The notes: a model not told the origin generated them from the sequence alone. DNA of 64,000 nt from WHSW01 sp963846565 (GCA_963846565.1 CAWJWL010000005.1:1178001-1242000); one strand, 5' to 3'; counted from the stretch's first letter, positions 7,838 through 16,191 are shown. Numbers and translations: made by a program.

Positions 7838-8436
7838 TGGCCAAGGCTCCGCCGATCGACCGCCGGCGCCAGATTCTCGACGCCGCGATTCGCGTGTTCG
7901 CGCGCCAGGGATTCCACTCCTGCCGCGTCTCCGACATCGCCCAGGAGGCGGGCGTCGCCTACGGGCTCGTCTATCACTACTTCGACACCAAGGAAGGGGT
8001 GCTGAGCGAGCTCTTCGACGAGCGCTGGTCCTTGCTTTTGCATGCGATCGACGAGGTCGACGAGCGCCCGATCCCGGGGCGCGAGAAGCTCGACGCGGTC
8101 GCCGGCTTCATCATCGAGTCCTACCGCCACGACCCCGAGCTGATGAAGGTCATCATCGTCGAGGTCACCCGGGCCGCAAACTCGTTCGGCCGTACCCACC
8201 TGCCCCAGATCTCGAAGGCGTACGAGGGGATCGCGAAGATCGTCGCGGACGCCCAGGCCGAGGGCAGCTTTCGCCGCGACATCGATCCGATGCTCGCCTC
8301 GATGTGGTTCTACGGCGCGATCGAGCAGCTGCTCTCCGGCTGGGTCTTCGAGCTCATCCCGGAGGGTGAAGGGGACTTCGCCAAGGCTCGCGAGATGGTC
8401 GTGGAGACGATCTGTGGTGGGCTGGAGACCGGCTGA
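7837..8436 (+). CDS. TetR/AcrR-family transcriptional regulator
   Basis: 199 aa. The N-terminal TetR DNA-binding domain covers about residues 7-55 (RRQILDAAIRVFARQGF...VYHYFDTKEGVLSELF), followed by an all-helical ligand/dimerisation domain of the FadR/YsiA-like kind. ATG 7837 overlaps the nitrilase stop; a GTG one codon earlier is possible. Its own TGA stop is supplied by the first bases (GGCTGA) of repeat copy 3, so the protein ends at GLETG. The gene is thus bracketed by two identical direct repeats 657 bp apart. Likely target: the dyad in front of the nitrilase. Confidence 0.9.
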   Translation: MAKAPPIDRRRQILDAAIRVFARQGFHSCRVSDIAQEAGVAYGLVYHYFDTKEGVLSELFDERWSLLLHAIDEVDERPIPGREKLDAVAGFIIESYRHDPELMKVIIVEVTRAANSFGRTHLPQISKAYEGIAKIVADAQAEGSFRRDIDPMLASMWFYGAIEQLLSGWVFELIPEGEGDFAKAREMVVETICGGLETG

Positions 8437-8482
8437 CCCGGCCGCCCCCGGAGGCGAAGCCGAGGAGGCGGGCGGAACGTTT
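8431..8482 (+). repeat. dispersed palindromic element, copy 3 (supplies the tetR stop codon)
   Basis: Same orientation and sequence as copy 2. The first bases GGCTGA form the last codon and stop of tetR; the other end lies 1 bp before the TATTGT -10 box (8484-8489) of the next operon. Confidence 0.9.
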
Positions 8483-8496
8483 GTATTGTGGGCAAC

Positions 8497-8631
8497 GTGG
8501 ACAACGACATTGTCAAGCGACTGGCCTGGACAGGGATCCTCGCTGCCTTCGGCGCGCTCGCCAGCATCGCCGCGAGCCGGGCTGCAGCGGTCGTCTACGT
8601 CCGAGTCTTCAACGAGGACCCACCCGAGTGA
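8497..8631 (+). CDS. small single-TM protein (44 aa)
   Basis: A 44-residue protein from GTG 8497 with one hydrophobic segment (AWTGILAAFGALASIAA) and an acidic C-terminus. A TATTGT box at 8484-8489 lies 7 nt before the GTG, so it is probably leaderless. The stop overlaps the GTG of the holin-X gene by four bases (GTGA). Homologues cannot be named, but position, promoter and coupling make it a real gene of this operon. Confidence 0.65.
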   Translation: MDNDIVKRLAWTGILAAFGALASIAASRAAAVVYVRVFNEDPPE

Positions 8632-9080
8632 GCTACCAGCCGCCGGGCCCCGGCCCGGATGAGGACCGCTCGGTAGGCGAGCTCGTCTTCGACGTTTCCG
8701 AGCGCGTGTCGACCCTCGTTCGCGAGGAGATCGAGCTCGCGAAGACCGAGGTCACCGAGAAGGTCACGAAGCTGGTCAAGGGCTCGGTCGTCGGGATCGC
8801 GGCCGGGATCTTCGCCTTCCTCGGCCTGATCCTCCTCATGCACTCGTTCGCGTGGTTGCTCAACGACCTCTTCTTCGGCGACAACTTCTGGCTCGGGTTC
8901 CTGATCGAGGCGGTGCTGTTCTTCGTCACGGCCGGGCTCGCCGGCCTCTTCGCCTACCGCGCCGTCCAGGCGGGCGCGCCGCCCGTTCCGGCGATGGCGA
9001 TCGAGGAGGGCAAGCGGATCAAGCAGACGCTCGAGTCCGGGACGACCCCCGCGGTCAAGGAGCCGACCTCCACCCGATGA
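8628..9080 (+). CDS. phage holin family protein (actinobacterial holin-X, PF07332-like)
   Basis: 150 aa. An N-terminal amphipathic segment (SVGELVFDVSERVSTLVREEIELAKTEV) is followed by two long hydrophobic helices, the arrangement of the actinobacterial Holin-X/Phage_holin_3_6 family. Members are chromosomal membrane proteins usually found beside DUF3618 proteins, as here, and are not evidence of a prophage. GTG 8628 overlaps the previous stop and the TGA overlaps the next ATG, so the three genes form a tight operon. Possible role in envelope organisation; function unproven. Confidence 0.8.
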   Translation: MSYQPPGPGPDEDRSVGELVFDVSERVSTLVREEIELAKTEVTEKVTKLVKGSVVGIAAGIFAFLGLILLMHSFAWLLNDLFFGDNFWLGFLIEAVLFFVTAGLAGLFAYRAVQAGAPPVPAMAIEEGKRIKQTLESGTTPAVKEPTSTR

Positions 9081-9346
9081 GCCCGGATCCGGAGATCTAC
9101 AGCGGCGCCGGCGAGCCGGTCGCCCGTCGCACGGCCGGGGCCCCCGGACGAAGCTCGGAGCAGATCCGAGCCGACATCGAGGCCCAGCGTGAGCAGCTCT
9201 CGCACTCGGTCGAGATGCTGCGCGGGCGGGTCAACGAGCTCACCGACTGGAAGCGCCAGGTCCGCGAGCACCGTCGCGAGATCGTCATCGGCGCGGCCGT
9301 CGTCGGGTTCGCGATCGGCGGCCTGCTGGCGCTCAGACGCCGCTAG
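9077..9346 (+). CDS. DUF3618 domain protein
   Basis: 89 aa. It contains the DUF3618 signature: a coiled helix RSSEQIRADIEAQREQLSHSVEMLRGRVNELTDWK, then one C-terminal transmembrane segment (IVIGAAVVGFAIGGLLAL) ending in basic residues. ATG overlaps the holin-X stop (ATGA). Members are small membrane-anchored coiled-coil proteins of unknown function that co-occur with holin-X genes. Confidence 0.85.
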   Translation: MSPDPEIYSGAGEPVARRTAGAPGRSSEQIRADIEAQREQLSHSVEMLRGRVNELTDWKRQVREHRREIVIGAAVVGFAIGGLLALRRR

Positions 9347-9355
9347 GCGCGGGCC

Positions 9356-10240
9356 TCAGGCCTCGAACACGGAGCTCGGCACGCCGCCGACCCCGAGCAG
9401 GCCGGGGCCGATGTGGGCGCCGATCACGGGGCCGATCTCGGAGACGAAGACCGGGTCGCCGCCGTGCACCTGGCGGCACTCGTCGACCAGGCGCCGGGCG
9501 GTGTCGGGGTCGTGGATGTGCTGCACGACCCAGCCGTCGGCCCCGTCGCTCGCGCGCTCCCGCGCGAACTCGACCATGCGCTCGAACGCCCGGCGCCTCG
9601 TCCGGACGCGCTCGACCGGGGTGATCTCCTCCTCGAGCGTGAGGATCGGCTTGATCTGAAGCGCCGACCCGAGCCAGGCCTGCGCCGAGCCGATCCGGCC
9701 GCCCTTTCGCAGGTACTCGAGCGTGTCGATGGCGAACCACATCTTCAGATCGTCGCGGGTGTCCTCGACGACCTCCATCGTCGCCGCCGCGTCGAGGCCG
9801 CGGGCCGCGGCCCGGGCTGCGGCGATCACGACGATGCCCTGCCCCCCGCAGGCGGAGCGGCTGTCCCAGACGGTGATGCGCTCACCGCCACGCTCCTCGT
9901 CGATCAACTGCTGGCGCGCCTGCCGGGCGGCCTCGCAGGTGCCCGAGATGCCTGACGAGATATGGATCGACACGATCTCGCGGCCCGCCTCGAGGGCCGG
10001 CTCGTAGACGGCGCGGAAGTCGCCGATCGACGGCTGCGAGGTCGTCGCGCCCTTCTCGCTCTTCGCCAGCCGCTCGTAGAAGTCGTCGTACGCGGCCCCG
10101 GAGATCTCCGTCTCCCGGCGCTCCTCGCCGTCGAGTGTGACGTAGAGGCTGACGATGTCGACGCCGAGCTCGGCGACGATCTCGTCAGGCAGGTAAGCGG
10201 TCGAATCCGTGACCACCGCCGTGTTCGTGTCGTCGCCCAC
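9356..10240 (-). CDS. DegV family protein (fatty-acid binding, FakB-like)
   Basis: 294 aa from GTG 10240. DegV/FakB proteins bind a fatty acid and, in Gram-positives, present it to the FakA kinase. The characteristic segments are present: VVTDSTAYLPDEI at the N-terminus, TTSQPSIGDFRAVYEPAL, the SSGISGTCEAAR loop that contacts the carboxylate, the DSRSACGGQG motif and GPVIGAHIGPG near the C-terminus. The frame is open further upstream, but that part is not DegV-like. No fakA is seen nearby. It is divergent from the SDR at 10317. Confidence 0.9.
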   Translation of the reverse strand: MGDDTNTAVVTDSTAYLPDEIVAELGVDIVSLYVTLDGEERRETEISGAAYDDFYERLAKSEKGATTSQPSIGDFRAVYEPALEAGREIVSIHISSGISGTCEAARQARQQLIDEERGGERITVWDSRSACGGQGIVVIAAARAAARGLDAAATMEVVEDTRDDLKMWFAIDTLEYLRKGGRIGSAQAWLGSALQIKPILTLEEEITPVERVRTRRRAFERMVEFARERASDGADGWVVQHIHDPDTARRLVDECRQVHGGDPVFVSEIGPVIGAHIGPGLLGVGGVPSSVFEA

Positions 10241-10316
10241 CGCTCGCGGTTCTATCAGTTCCCCGCCGCGAGCCCGGTCGAGCCGTGCTCCGAAGCTGTC
10301 TACGATCCGCCTCCAG

Positions 10317-11365
10317 ATGACGACCCTGCTCACCGGGGCGAGCGGATTCATCGGGTCGCACGTCGCCTCCGCGCTCGCAGCGCGCGGCGACGAGCTCCGT
10401 GTGTTCGCCCGCCGAAGCGCGAATCTCTCCCCGCTCGAGGGAATCTCCTACGAGCGCGCGACCGGCGACATCACCGACCGGCGAGCCGTCCGCCGCGCCC
10501 TCGATGGCGTCGACCGCGTCTTCCACGTCGCCGGGCGGACCTCGCTCCGCCCCCGTGACCGGGAGGCCGTCTTCGCGGCGAACGTCCGCGGCGCCCGGAC
10601 GATGTTCGAGGAGGCGCGCGCGGCGGGGGTCCAGCGGTTCGTCCACACCTCCACCGTCGCCGCCATCGGAGCTGCGAAGCCGGGCGGGACGATCGACGAG
10701 GAGGGATCCTTCGAGATCGGGCACCTCGGGATCTCCTATGCGAACTCGAAGCACGAGGCGGAGCTGGAGGGCTTCCGCCAAGCGGCGCACGGGCTGCCGC
10801 TCGTGATCGTCAACCCGACGTTCACCCTCGGCCCCGAGGACCCGACCGGAACATCGATGAGCCTCGTGCGCCGGTTCCTCCTCGGCCAGATCCCCGCGTA
10901 CGTCGACGGGGCGCTCAACATCGTCGACGTTCGCGACGTCGCCGTCGGGCACCTGCTCGCGGATGAGCGGGGGGAGCTGGGCGAGCGGTACATCCTCGGC
11001 GGGCGCAACTTCACCTTCGACCGGCTCTTCGCCGATCTGTCGCGACTCTCCGGGGTCGAGCCACCGCCGCTGAAGCTGCCGAGCCGGCTCGCCCTCACCG
11101 GGCTCGAGGCGGCCGAGCGGCTCGGCTTGCCGGTCCCGGTGCGGGGGAAGAGGTGCGCTCCGCGGCGCTGTGGTGGACCTATCGCTCGGTGAAGGCGAAG
11201 CGGGAGCTGGGGTTCGAGCCGCGTCCGCACGAGGAGACCCTCGAGGAGGCGGTCCGCTGGCAACAGGATCAGCTACTGGGGCGTGGTCCGGTGCCCGACG
11301 CCCAGCGGTCCGTGCTGCGCGCCGCCGGCCGCGTGCTCGGAGTGGTGGAACGGGTGGTCGGATGA
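10317..11365 (+). pseudogene. HpnA/dihydroflavonol-reductase-like SDR, one frameshift
   Basis: Extended SDR of about 348 aa if restored. It has TGASGFIG at the N-terminus and the catalytic YANSK motif. The first frame runs to about 11145 and then reads out-of-family; the family C-terminus (VRSAALWWTYRSVKAKRELGF...EETLEEAVRW) continues in another frame from about 11150 to 11365. The break is at a run of five G (around 11144-11148), so a one-base homopolymer error is as likely as a real mutation. A TACGAT -10 box at 10301-10306 lies 10 nt before ATG 10317. The closest type I recognise is HpnA, a hopanoid-associated epimerase; that assignment is tentative. Confidence 0.8.
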
Positions 11366-11637
11366 GCCTCGTCCTCTACCGCTGCCCGACCCGCACTAAC
11401 GTCCTCTGCCCGTGCGGCGCCGTCGAGCGGCGGCTGCGGAAGATGAAGCTCGAACACGAGACGGTGCGCGTTCCGTATCGGCGCAAATCCCGCCCCGAGA
11501 TCGAAGAGCTGACACGACAGCGACGGGTCCCGGTGCTGGTCGACGATGACGAGGTGATCTCGGATTCGCGACGGATCCTTCAGTACCTGGAATGGCGCTA
11601 TCCGGACGGCAGCAAGCGCGATCGCGATGCCGCTTGA
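11362..11637 (+). CDS. glutaredoxin/GST N-terminal-domain protein
   Basis: 91 aa, one thioredoxin fold. The pattern CPCGAVERRLRKMKLEHETV...RQRRVPVLVDDDEVISDSRRILQYLE is that of a glutathione S-transferase N-terminal domain: active-site Cys region, cis-Pro in RVPVLVD, and the SRRI Ser that binds a thiol's gamma-Glu. The GST C-terminal domain is absent. ATG overlaps the previous stop (ATGA). Probable thiol-disulfide or thiol-conjugate role; partner unknown. Confidence 0.75.
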   Translation: MSLVLYRCPTRTNVLCPCGAVERRLRKMKLEHETVRVPYRRKSRPEIEELTRQRRVPVLVDDDEVISDSRRILQYLEWRYPDGSKRDRDAA

Positions 11638-11660
11638 GCCGCCGTCTACAATCTTGGGCC

Positions 11661-12029
11661 ATGGACACGCCCGACTCAGCGGTACAGATCACCGACGTGG
11701 CCGCGGAGAAGATCCGTGACCTCGTCGCAGCCAACGAGACCGAGCAGGCGCTCCGCGTCGCGGTCAAGGGTGGCGGCTGCTCCGGGTTCCAGTACGCGCT
11801 TGCGCTCGACACGCGCAAGGACGACGACCACATCTTCGAGCACAACGGCGTTTCGGTGCTCGTCGACAAGGTCAGCATGCAGTTCGTCTTCGGGTCGGAG
11901 GTCGACTACGTCGAGGGCCTCCAGGGCGCCGGCTTCACCGTCAACAACCCGAACGTCGTCGCCGCGTGCGGCTGCGGCTCCTCCTTCCAGGTGAAGGAAG
12001 ACGCAGCCGAACAAGCAGCCGCGGTTTAG
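11661..12029 (+). CDS. erpA: HesB/IscA/ErpA-type iron-sulfur carrier
   Basis: 122 aa A-type Fe-S carrier. The three ligand cysteines are present in GGGCSGFQY and the C-terminal CGCGSSF motif. These proteins accept a cluster from a SUF/ISC scaffold and pass it to apo-proteins. A TACAAT box at 11647-11652 is 8 nt before ATG 11661, indicating leaderless transcription. The Grx4 and BolA genes a few kb downstream are known partners of A-type carriers. ErpA versus SufA cannot be settled from sequence alone. Confidence 0.88.
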   Translation: MDTPDSAVQITDVAAEKIRDLVAANETEQALRVAVKGGGCSGFQYALALDTRKDDDHIFEHNGVSVLVDKVSMQFVFGSEVDYVEGLQGAGFTVNNPNVVAACGCGSSFQVKEDAAEQAAAV

Positions 12030-12090
12030 GCCTGACGGCGCGGAAACGCGTCTCGTCGCTCGTCACGAGCCCCTAAGCCGGAGCATCACC

Positions 12091-13962
12091 TTGTCTGTAA
12101 TCAGCGTCTCCAGTCTGTCCAAGTTCATCGGCGACCGTCCCCTCTTCGAGGACGTCGCGTTCAAGCTCGACCGCGGCGAGCGCATGACACTCTCCGGTCG
12201 CAACGGCAGCGGCAAGACCACCCTCCTGCGCCTGATCGCAGGGGAGGTCGGCAAGGACGCGGGCACCGTCGCGCTCGGCAAGGGCGTGCGGACGATGCTC
12301 CACGACCAGCGTCCGCCGCGCGGTCAGGAGACCGTGCGCGCGTATGTGACCGCCGGCCTCGCCTGGATCGTTGCGATCGAGGACGAGCTCACGAGGCTGG
12401 AGCAGCGCATGACCGCCGACGGCGCCGACGACGCGACCCTCGAGGCCTACGCCAAGGCCCAGGCTCGCTTCGACCTCGCGGGCGGATATCTGTGGCGCGA
12501 GGAGGCGATGCAGACCGTGCGCCATCTCGGCTTCGGCGAGGAGCACCTCGACCGTCCGCTGCAGAGCTTCTCGGGCGGCGAGCTGACGCGAATCTCCCTC
12601 GCGCGCGCTCTGGCCGCCAGGCCCGACCTGCTGCTTCTCGACGAGCCGACCAACCACCTCGACATCGAGTCGCTCGAGTGGCTCGAGGGCTACCTCGTCG
12701 GCCTCGACGCCGCGGTGATCCTGGTGGCGCACGACCGCTGGTTCCTCGAGTCCGTCGGCACCTCGGTGCTCGAGATCGAAGCCGGCAGGGCGCGGTACTT
12801 CAGGGGCCCGTGGCACGCGTGGCGCGCGGAGCAGGCCGCCCGCGAGCTCGCCCTCGAGCGCGACACGGCCAAGCGCGAGGCAAAGGTCGCCCAGCTCGAG
12901 CGCTTCGTCGAGCGCTTTCGCTACAAGAAGACCAAGGCCAGGCAGGCGCAGTCGAAGATCAAGGCGATCGACCGCATCAAGGCGGGCGCCCAGACCGCCG
13001 ACCCGCGTGACAACCGGTCGCTGGCGTTCTCGTTCGGAAACGCCGAGCGCTCGGGCCGCGTCGTGCTCGAGATGGAGCGCGGGCGGATCGAGGCGGGGAC
13101 GAAGACCCTGCTCGAGGACGCCGAGATCTGGCTCGAGCGCGGCGAGCACGTCTGCCTCGTGGGGGCGAATGGATCAGGCAAAACGACGCTGGTCGAGACC
13201 TTGGCGGGCAACCGCGAGCTCCCGTCGGGCAAGTTGCGTCGCGGGCACAACGTCACCCTCGGCTACCTCTCCCAGCACACGGAGCTCGGCGGTCACGCCG
13301 GGAAGACGATGCTCGCCTACGCCCAGGAGCACACCGGCCTCGCCGAGGCCAAGGTCCGCTCGCTCCTCGGCGGGTTCCTGTTCTCCGGCGAGGAGGTCAA
13401 GAAGAACGTCAAGGACCTCTCCGGCGGCGAGGCCAGGCGGCTGTCCCTTGCGCTCCTGACCCATTCCGACGCCAACTTCCTGATCCTGGACGAACCGACC
13501 AACCATCTCGACCTGGACGGCCGCGAGGCGCTCGAGGACGCGCTCACGGCGTTCGACGGCACACTGCTGCTGATCTCCCATGACCGGGCGCTGCTCGAGG
13601 CCGTTGGCTCACGCACCGTCGTGATCGAGGATCACCAGCTGCGAAGCCATACGGGCGGGTGGGCCGAGTACCGGGCGGATCGTGAGGAGGCGGAGCGGGA
13701 GGCCGCCGGCGCGAAGCCGGCGAAGCAGGCGCGCAGTAAGGGCGCCACGGGCCCCAGCAAGAATCAGCAGGCGAAGGTGGCGAGGCTCGAACGTCAGGTG
13801 GCGGAGGCGGAGACGGCGCTCAAGCAGCTCGAGGACGAGCTCGCCGACCCCTCGCACTGGTCCGACCCGCGCGCCGTTGCAAAGGCGACCAGCCGCCACG
13901 AGGCGGCGAAGGCTCGGCTCGCCGAGCTGCTCGAAAGCTGGGAAGAGGCGGCGGACGCCTAG
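12091..13962 (+). CDS. ABC-F family ATPase
   Basis: 623 aa with two ABC cassettes and no membrane domain, the ABC-F layout of ribosome-associated translation factors. First cassette: Walker A GRNGSGKT (~37-44), signature SGGELTRIS, Walker B LLLLDEPTNHLD. Second: GANGSGKT, SGGEARRLS, ILDEPTNHLD. Between them is a charged P-site tRNA interaction linker (ERFVERFRYKKTKARQAQSKIKAIDRI). The C-terminus is a Lys/Glu-rich coiled coil. TTG 12091 is used because GGAG at 12080-12083 is 7 nt upstream. Could be a housekeeping Uup/EttA-like factor or a resistance-type ABC-F; not decidable here. Confidence 0.93.
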   Translation: MSVISVSSLSKFIGDRPLFEDVAFKLDRGERMTLSGRNGSGKTTLLRLIAGEVGKDAGTVALGKGVRTMLHDQRPPRGQETVRAYVTAGLAWIVAIEDELTRLEQRMTADGADDATLEAYAKAQARFDLAGGYLWREEAMQTVRHLGFGEEHLDRPLQSFSGGELTRISLARALAARPDLLLLDEPTNHLDIESLEWLEGYLVGLDAAVILVAHDRWFLESVGTSVLEIEAGRARYFRGPWHAWRAEQAARELALERDTAKREAKVAQLERFVERFRYKKTKARQAQSKIKAIDRIKAGAQTADPRDNRSLAFSFGNAERSGRVVLEMERGRIEAGTKTLLEDAEIWLERGEHVCLVGANGSGKTTLVETLAGNRELPSGKLRRGHNVTLGYLSQHTELGGHAGKTMLAYAQEHTGLAEAKVRSLLGGFLFSGEEVKKNVKDLSGGEARRLSLALLTHSDANFLILDEPTNHLDLDGREALEDALTAFDGTLLLISHDRALLEAVGSRTVVIEDHQLRSHTGGWAEYRADREEAEREAAGAKPAKQARSKGATGPSKNQQAKVARLERQVAEAETALKQLEDELADPSHWSDPRAVAKATSRHEAAKARLAELLESWEEAADA

Positions 13963-14360
13963 CCGAGCTGCATCGGCGGGCTCACCTGGGAGCCGCCGGG
14001 CAGGATGCGGTCCGCCTCGGGGGCGGTTGCGTTCTCCGGCTGTTCGGCCCCGAGCAGGGTCGCGAGCTCGCCGCTCTCGTACATCTCCTCGACGATGTCG
14101 CAGCCGCCCAGCAGCTCGCCGTTGACGTAGAGCTGGGGGAAGGTCTGCCAGTCCGAGAGCTCCGTCGTCACCTCGCGCAGCGGCTGCAGCGCGGGCAGGA
14201 CGTCGATCGCGCCGTAGTCCACGCCGAGCTGCTCGAGCACGGCGACCGTGCGCATCGAGAAGCCGCAGCGCGGCATCTCCGGAGACCCCTTCATGAACAG
14301 AAGGACGGGGTTGTCGGCAATTGCCTGTTGGACCTGCGCCTTGAGCGCGTCGTCAGCCAT
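13959..14360 (-). CDS. grxD: monothiol glutaredoxin (Grx4/GrxD type)
   Basis: 133 aa. It has the monothiol CGFS active site (EMPRCGFSMR), the thioredoxin-fold cis-Pro in TFPQLYVNGE and the GGCDI glutathione-binding motif. CGFS glutaredoxins bind a bridging [2Fe-2S] cluster with a BolA protein. The adjacent upstream gene is a BolA, supporting a Grx4-BolA pair. A C-terminal extension of about 25 residues is unusual. A TACTCT box at 14367-14372 lies 6 nt before ATG 14360, so it can be transcribed without a leader, apart from bolA. Its stop shares CTAG with the convergent ABC-F stop. Confidence 0.92.
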   Translation of the reverse strand: MADDALKAQVQQAIADNPVLLFMKGSPEMPRCGFSMRTVAVLEQLGVDYGAIDVLPALQPLREVTTELSDWQTFPQLYVNGELLGGCDIVEEMYESGELATLLGAEQPENATAPEADRILPGGSQVSPPMQLG

Positions 14361-14390
14361 GAATCCAGAGTAGCGAAGCGTCCCGGCTGG

Positions 14391-14621
14391 TCAGCTCGGC
14401 GTGCTCGCCGTGATCGACAACGCGTGGATCGAGCCGTCCTCGAAGCGCTCGCGAACGGCGTTCTTCACCAGCCGGTGCTGGTCGATTCGCGACAGCCCCT
14501 CGAACTGGGGCGCGGCGACGATCGCCCGCAGGTGGTCGCCGCCGCCCTCGTCGACGATCTCAACCTCGGCGCCCGGGAGTGCCGCTTCGATCATGCCCTT
14601 GATCTCCACCAGTTCGGCCAT
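14391..14621 (-). CDS. bolA: BolA family protein
   Basis: 76 aa from ATG 14621; an in-frame GTG lies two codons upstream. It has the BolA fold pattern LVEIKGMIEAALPGAEVEIVDEGGGDHLRAIVAAPQF (given in part) and the conserved FEGLSRIDQHRLV helix with the RxxxHR-like ligand region. Partners CGFS glutaredoxin for Fe-S trafficking or iron sensing, and the Grx4 gene follows on the same strand. A TAAGTT box at 14631-14636 is 9 nt before ATG 14621, favouring the shorter start. Confidence 0.9.
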   Translation of the reverse strand: MAELVEIKGMIEAALPGAEVEIVDEGGGDHLRAIVAAPQFEGLSRIDQHRLVKNAVRERFEDGSIHALSITASTPS

Positions 14622-14700
14622 CGCCACGGAAACTTACTCGGCACCGAGCGGCGCGTTTGTCAACCGTGGGTTGACAAATGCACCTTTCGGTCCGTGCGGG

Positions 14701-16146
14701 TCAGGCAGGCTCTGCCGCCCTGGACGCCTCGACCATCTCGGCGACGGTCGCGAACTTCACCCGTGGGCGGCCGTGCGGCTCGCCGGCCGCGACCTCGGCT
14801 GCGTCGATCGCCTGCCAGCCGAAGTACGTCACGTGGTCGCCCGCGCGCTCGGCCAGCAACTCCTCGACCGGCGGCTCGACCGGCGGGCGGTCGGGGACTT
14901 TGCCGCTTGCGAGGTCGTCGAGCAGGGCGTCGACCGTTTCCTGAGCGTCCTTCTTGTTCGTGCCGATCACACCGGAGGGCCCGCGCTTGATCCAGCCGAC
15001 CGCGTAGTGGCCCGGGAGCTGTTCGCCGGACTCGGGGTCGGCGACGCGCCCGCTCTCGTTCGGGATCAGGCCGCGGCCGTGATCGAAGGGGACACCCTCG
15101 ATCGCGACGCCGCGGTAGCCGATCGAGCGGAAGACGAGCCCGCACTCGAGCTCTTCCCGCTCGCCGGTGTCCCGGGCACGGACGGCGCCGGACTCGTCGC
15201 GGACGAGCTCGTTGCGGGCGAGAACGATCGACTCGACCTTGCCGTCGCCCTTGATCTCGACCGGCGAGCAGCAGAAGCGCATGACGACGCGCTTCGGCTT
15301 GCCCTCCGGGTCGCGGCCGGAGAAGTCGGTGAAGATCTCGACGTTGCGGCGGTGGGTCGGGTCGCAGTCCTCGGACTCGAAGTACTCGCGGCTCGCCTCG
15401 TCGAGCTTCATCTCGTCCGGGTGGATGACGATGTCCGCATCGGTGAGCTCGCCGAGCTCGCGAACCTCGGGATTGGTGAACGCCGCCTGCGCGGGGCCGC
15501 GACGGCCGAGGACGACGATCTCCTCGATTCCCGACTCGGCGAGCACCTCGATCGCATGGTCGGCCGTGTCGGTGATCTCGAGCTCGGCGCGGGGGAGAGC
15601 GAGCATCCGGGCGACGTCGGCGGCGACGTTTCCGTTGCCGATCACGATGGCGCGCTTCGCGGTGAGGTCGAACTCGTGCTCGGCGAAGTCCGGGTGGGCG
15701 TTGTACCAGTTGACGAACTCGGTCGCGGCGTGCGAGCCGGGCAGGTCCTCGCCGGGGATGCCGAGCTGGCGGTCGGTCGCCGTGCCGTAGGCGTAGACGA
15801 CGACCTCGTAGCGCTCCTCGAGCTCGGCGATCGTCAGGTCGCGGCCGATTTCGACGTTGCCGAAGAAGCGAAAGCCCTCCATCGCCGCCGTCTTCTCGTA
15901 GCGGCGGATGACGTTCTTGATCTTCGGATGGTCGGGAGCCACTCCGGCGCGCACGAGGCCGAACGGCGTCGGCAGGCGGTCGAACATGTCGACGAGAACG
16001 CCCGGCGGCTCCTCCGCTTCGCGTCCGGGGCCGGCGGGGTCTGCTGCCGGACGCTTGAGCAGTGCCTCGGCGGCATAGAAACCGGCCGGCCCGGAGCCGA
16101 TGATCGCGACGCGCAGCGGGTTGTCCGGGGTTCCGAGTGCCGGCAT
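14701..16146 (-). CDS. fprA: FprA-type ferredoxin/adrenodoxin-NADP+ reductase with repeat insertion
   Basis: 481 aa FAD/NADP enzyme passing electrons between NADPH and ferredoxin. The FAD site GSGPAGFYAAEALL is at residues ~17-30 and LPTPFGLVRAGVAPDHPKIK follows at ~58. The NADP site GNGNVAADVARML and a C-terminal VIGTNKKDAQETV segment are typical of FprA. Residues 33-49 (near PAADPAGPGREAEEPPG) are encoded by a repeat copy and lie between the first helix and second strand of the FAD Rossmann fold, where relatives have a short loop. A TACCCT box at 16154-16159 is 7 nt before ATG 16146. Possible electron donor to Fe-S or P450 systems. Confidence 0.93.
   Translation of the reverse strand: MPALGTPDNPLRVAIIGSGPAGFYAAEALLKRPAADPAGPGREAEEPPGVLVDMFDRLPTPFGLVRAGVAPDHPKIKNVIRRYEKTAAMEGFRFFGNVEIGRDLTIAELEERYEVVVYAYGTATDRQLGIPGEDLPGSHAATEFVNWYNAHPDFAEHEFDLTAKRAIVIGNGNVAADVARMLALPRAELEITDTADHAIEVLAESGIEEIVVLGRRGPAQAAFTNPEVRELGELTDADIVIHPDEMKLDEASREYFESEDCDPTHRRNVEIFTDFSGRDPEGKPKRVVMRFCCSPVEIKGDGKVESIVLARNELVRDESGAVRARDTGEREELECGLVFRSIGYRGVAIEGVPFDHGRGLIPNESGRVADPESGEQLPGHYAVGWIKRGPSGVIGTNKKDAQETVDALLDDLASGKVPDRPPVEPPVEELLAERAGDHVTYFGWQAIDAAEVAAGEPHGRPRVKFATVAEMVEASRAAEPA
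15994..16044 (-). repeat. dispersed palindromic element, copy 5 (in frame inside fprA)
   Basis: Reverse orientation relative to the window, same reading frame as copies 1, 2 and 7. It is diverged from the consensus but keeps the AGACCCCG end, the GAAGCGGAGGAG core and the GGGCGTTC end. Confidence 0.75.
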
Positions 16147-16191
16147 GGGGGAGAGGGTAGCCCCGGCTCGATCCGGGCTAGGCTGCGGCGC

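Noticed and set aside
8481..8627. Longer N-terminus of the holin-X protein in the same frame
   Set aside because: The lead peptide is Arg/Cys/His-rich and unlike the family, and it overlaps the 44-aa gene; GTG 8628 fits the GTGA coupling.
8628..9346. Prophage signal from the holin-like gene
   Set aside because: Holin-X/DUF3618 genes are chromosomal in Actinobacteria, and no endolysin, portal, terminase or integrase is near.
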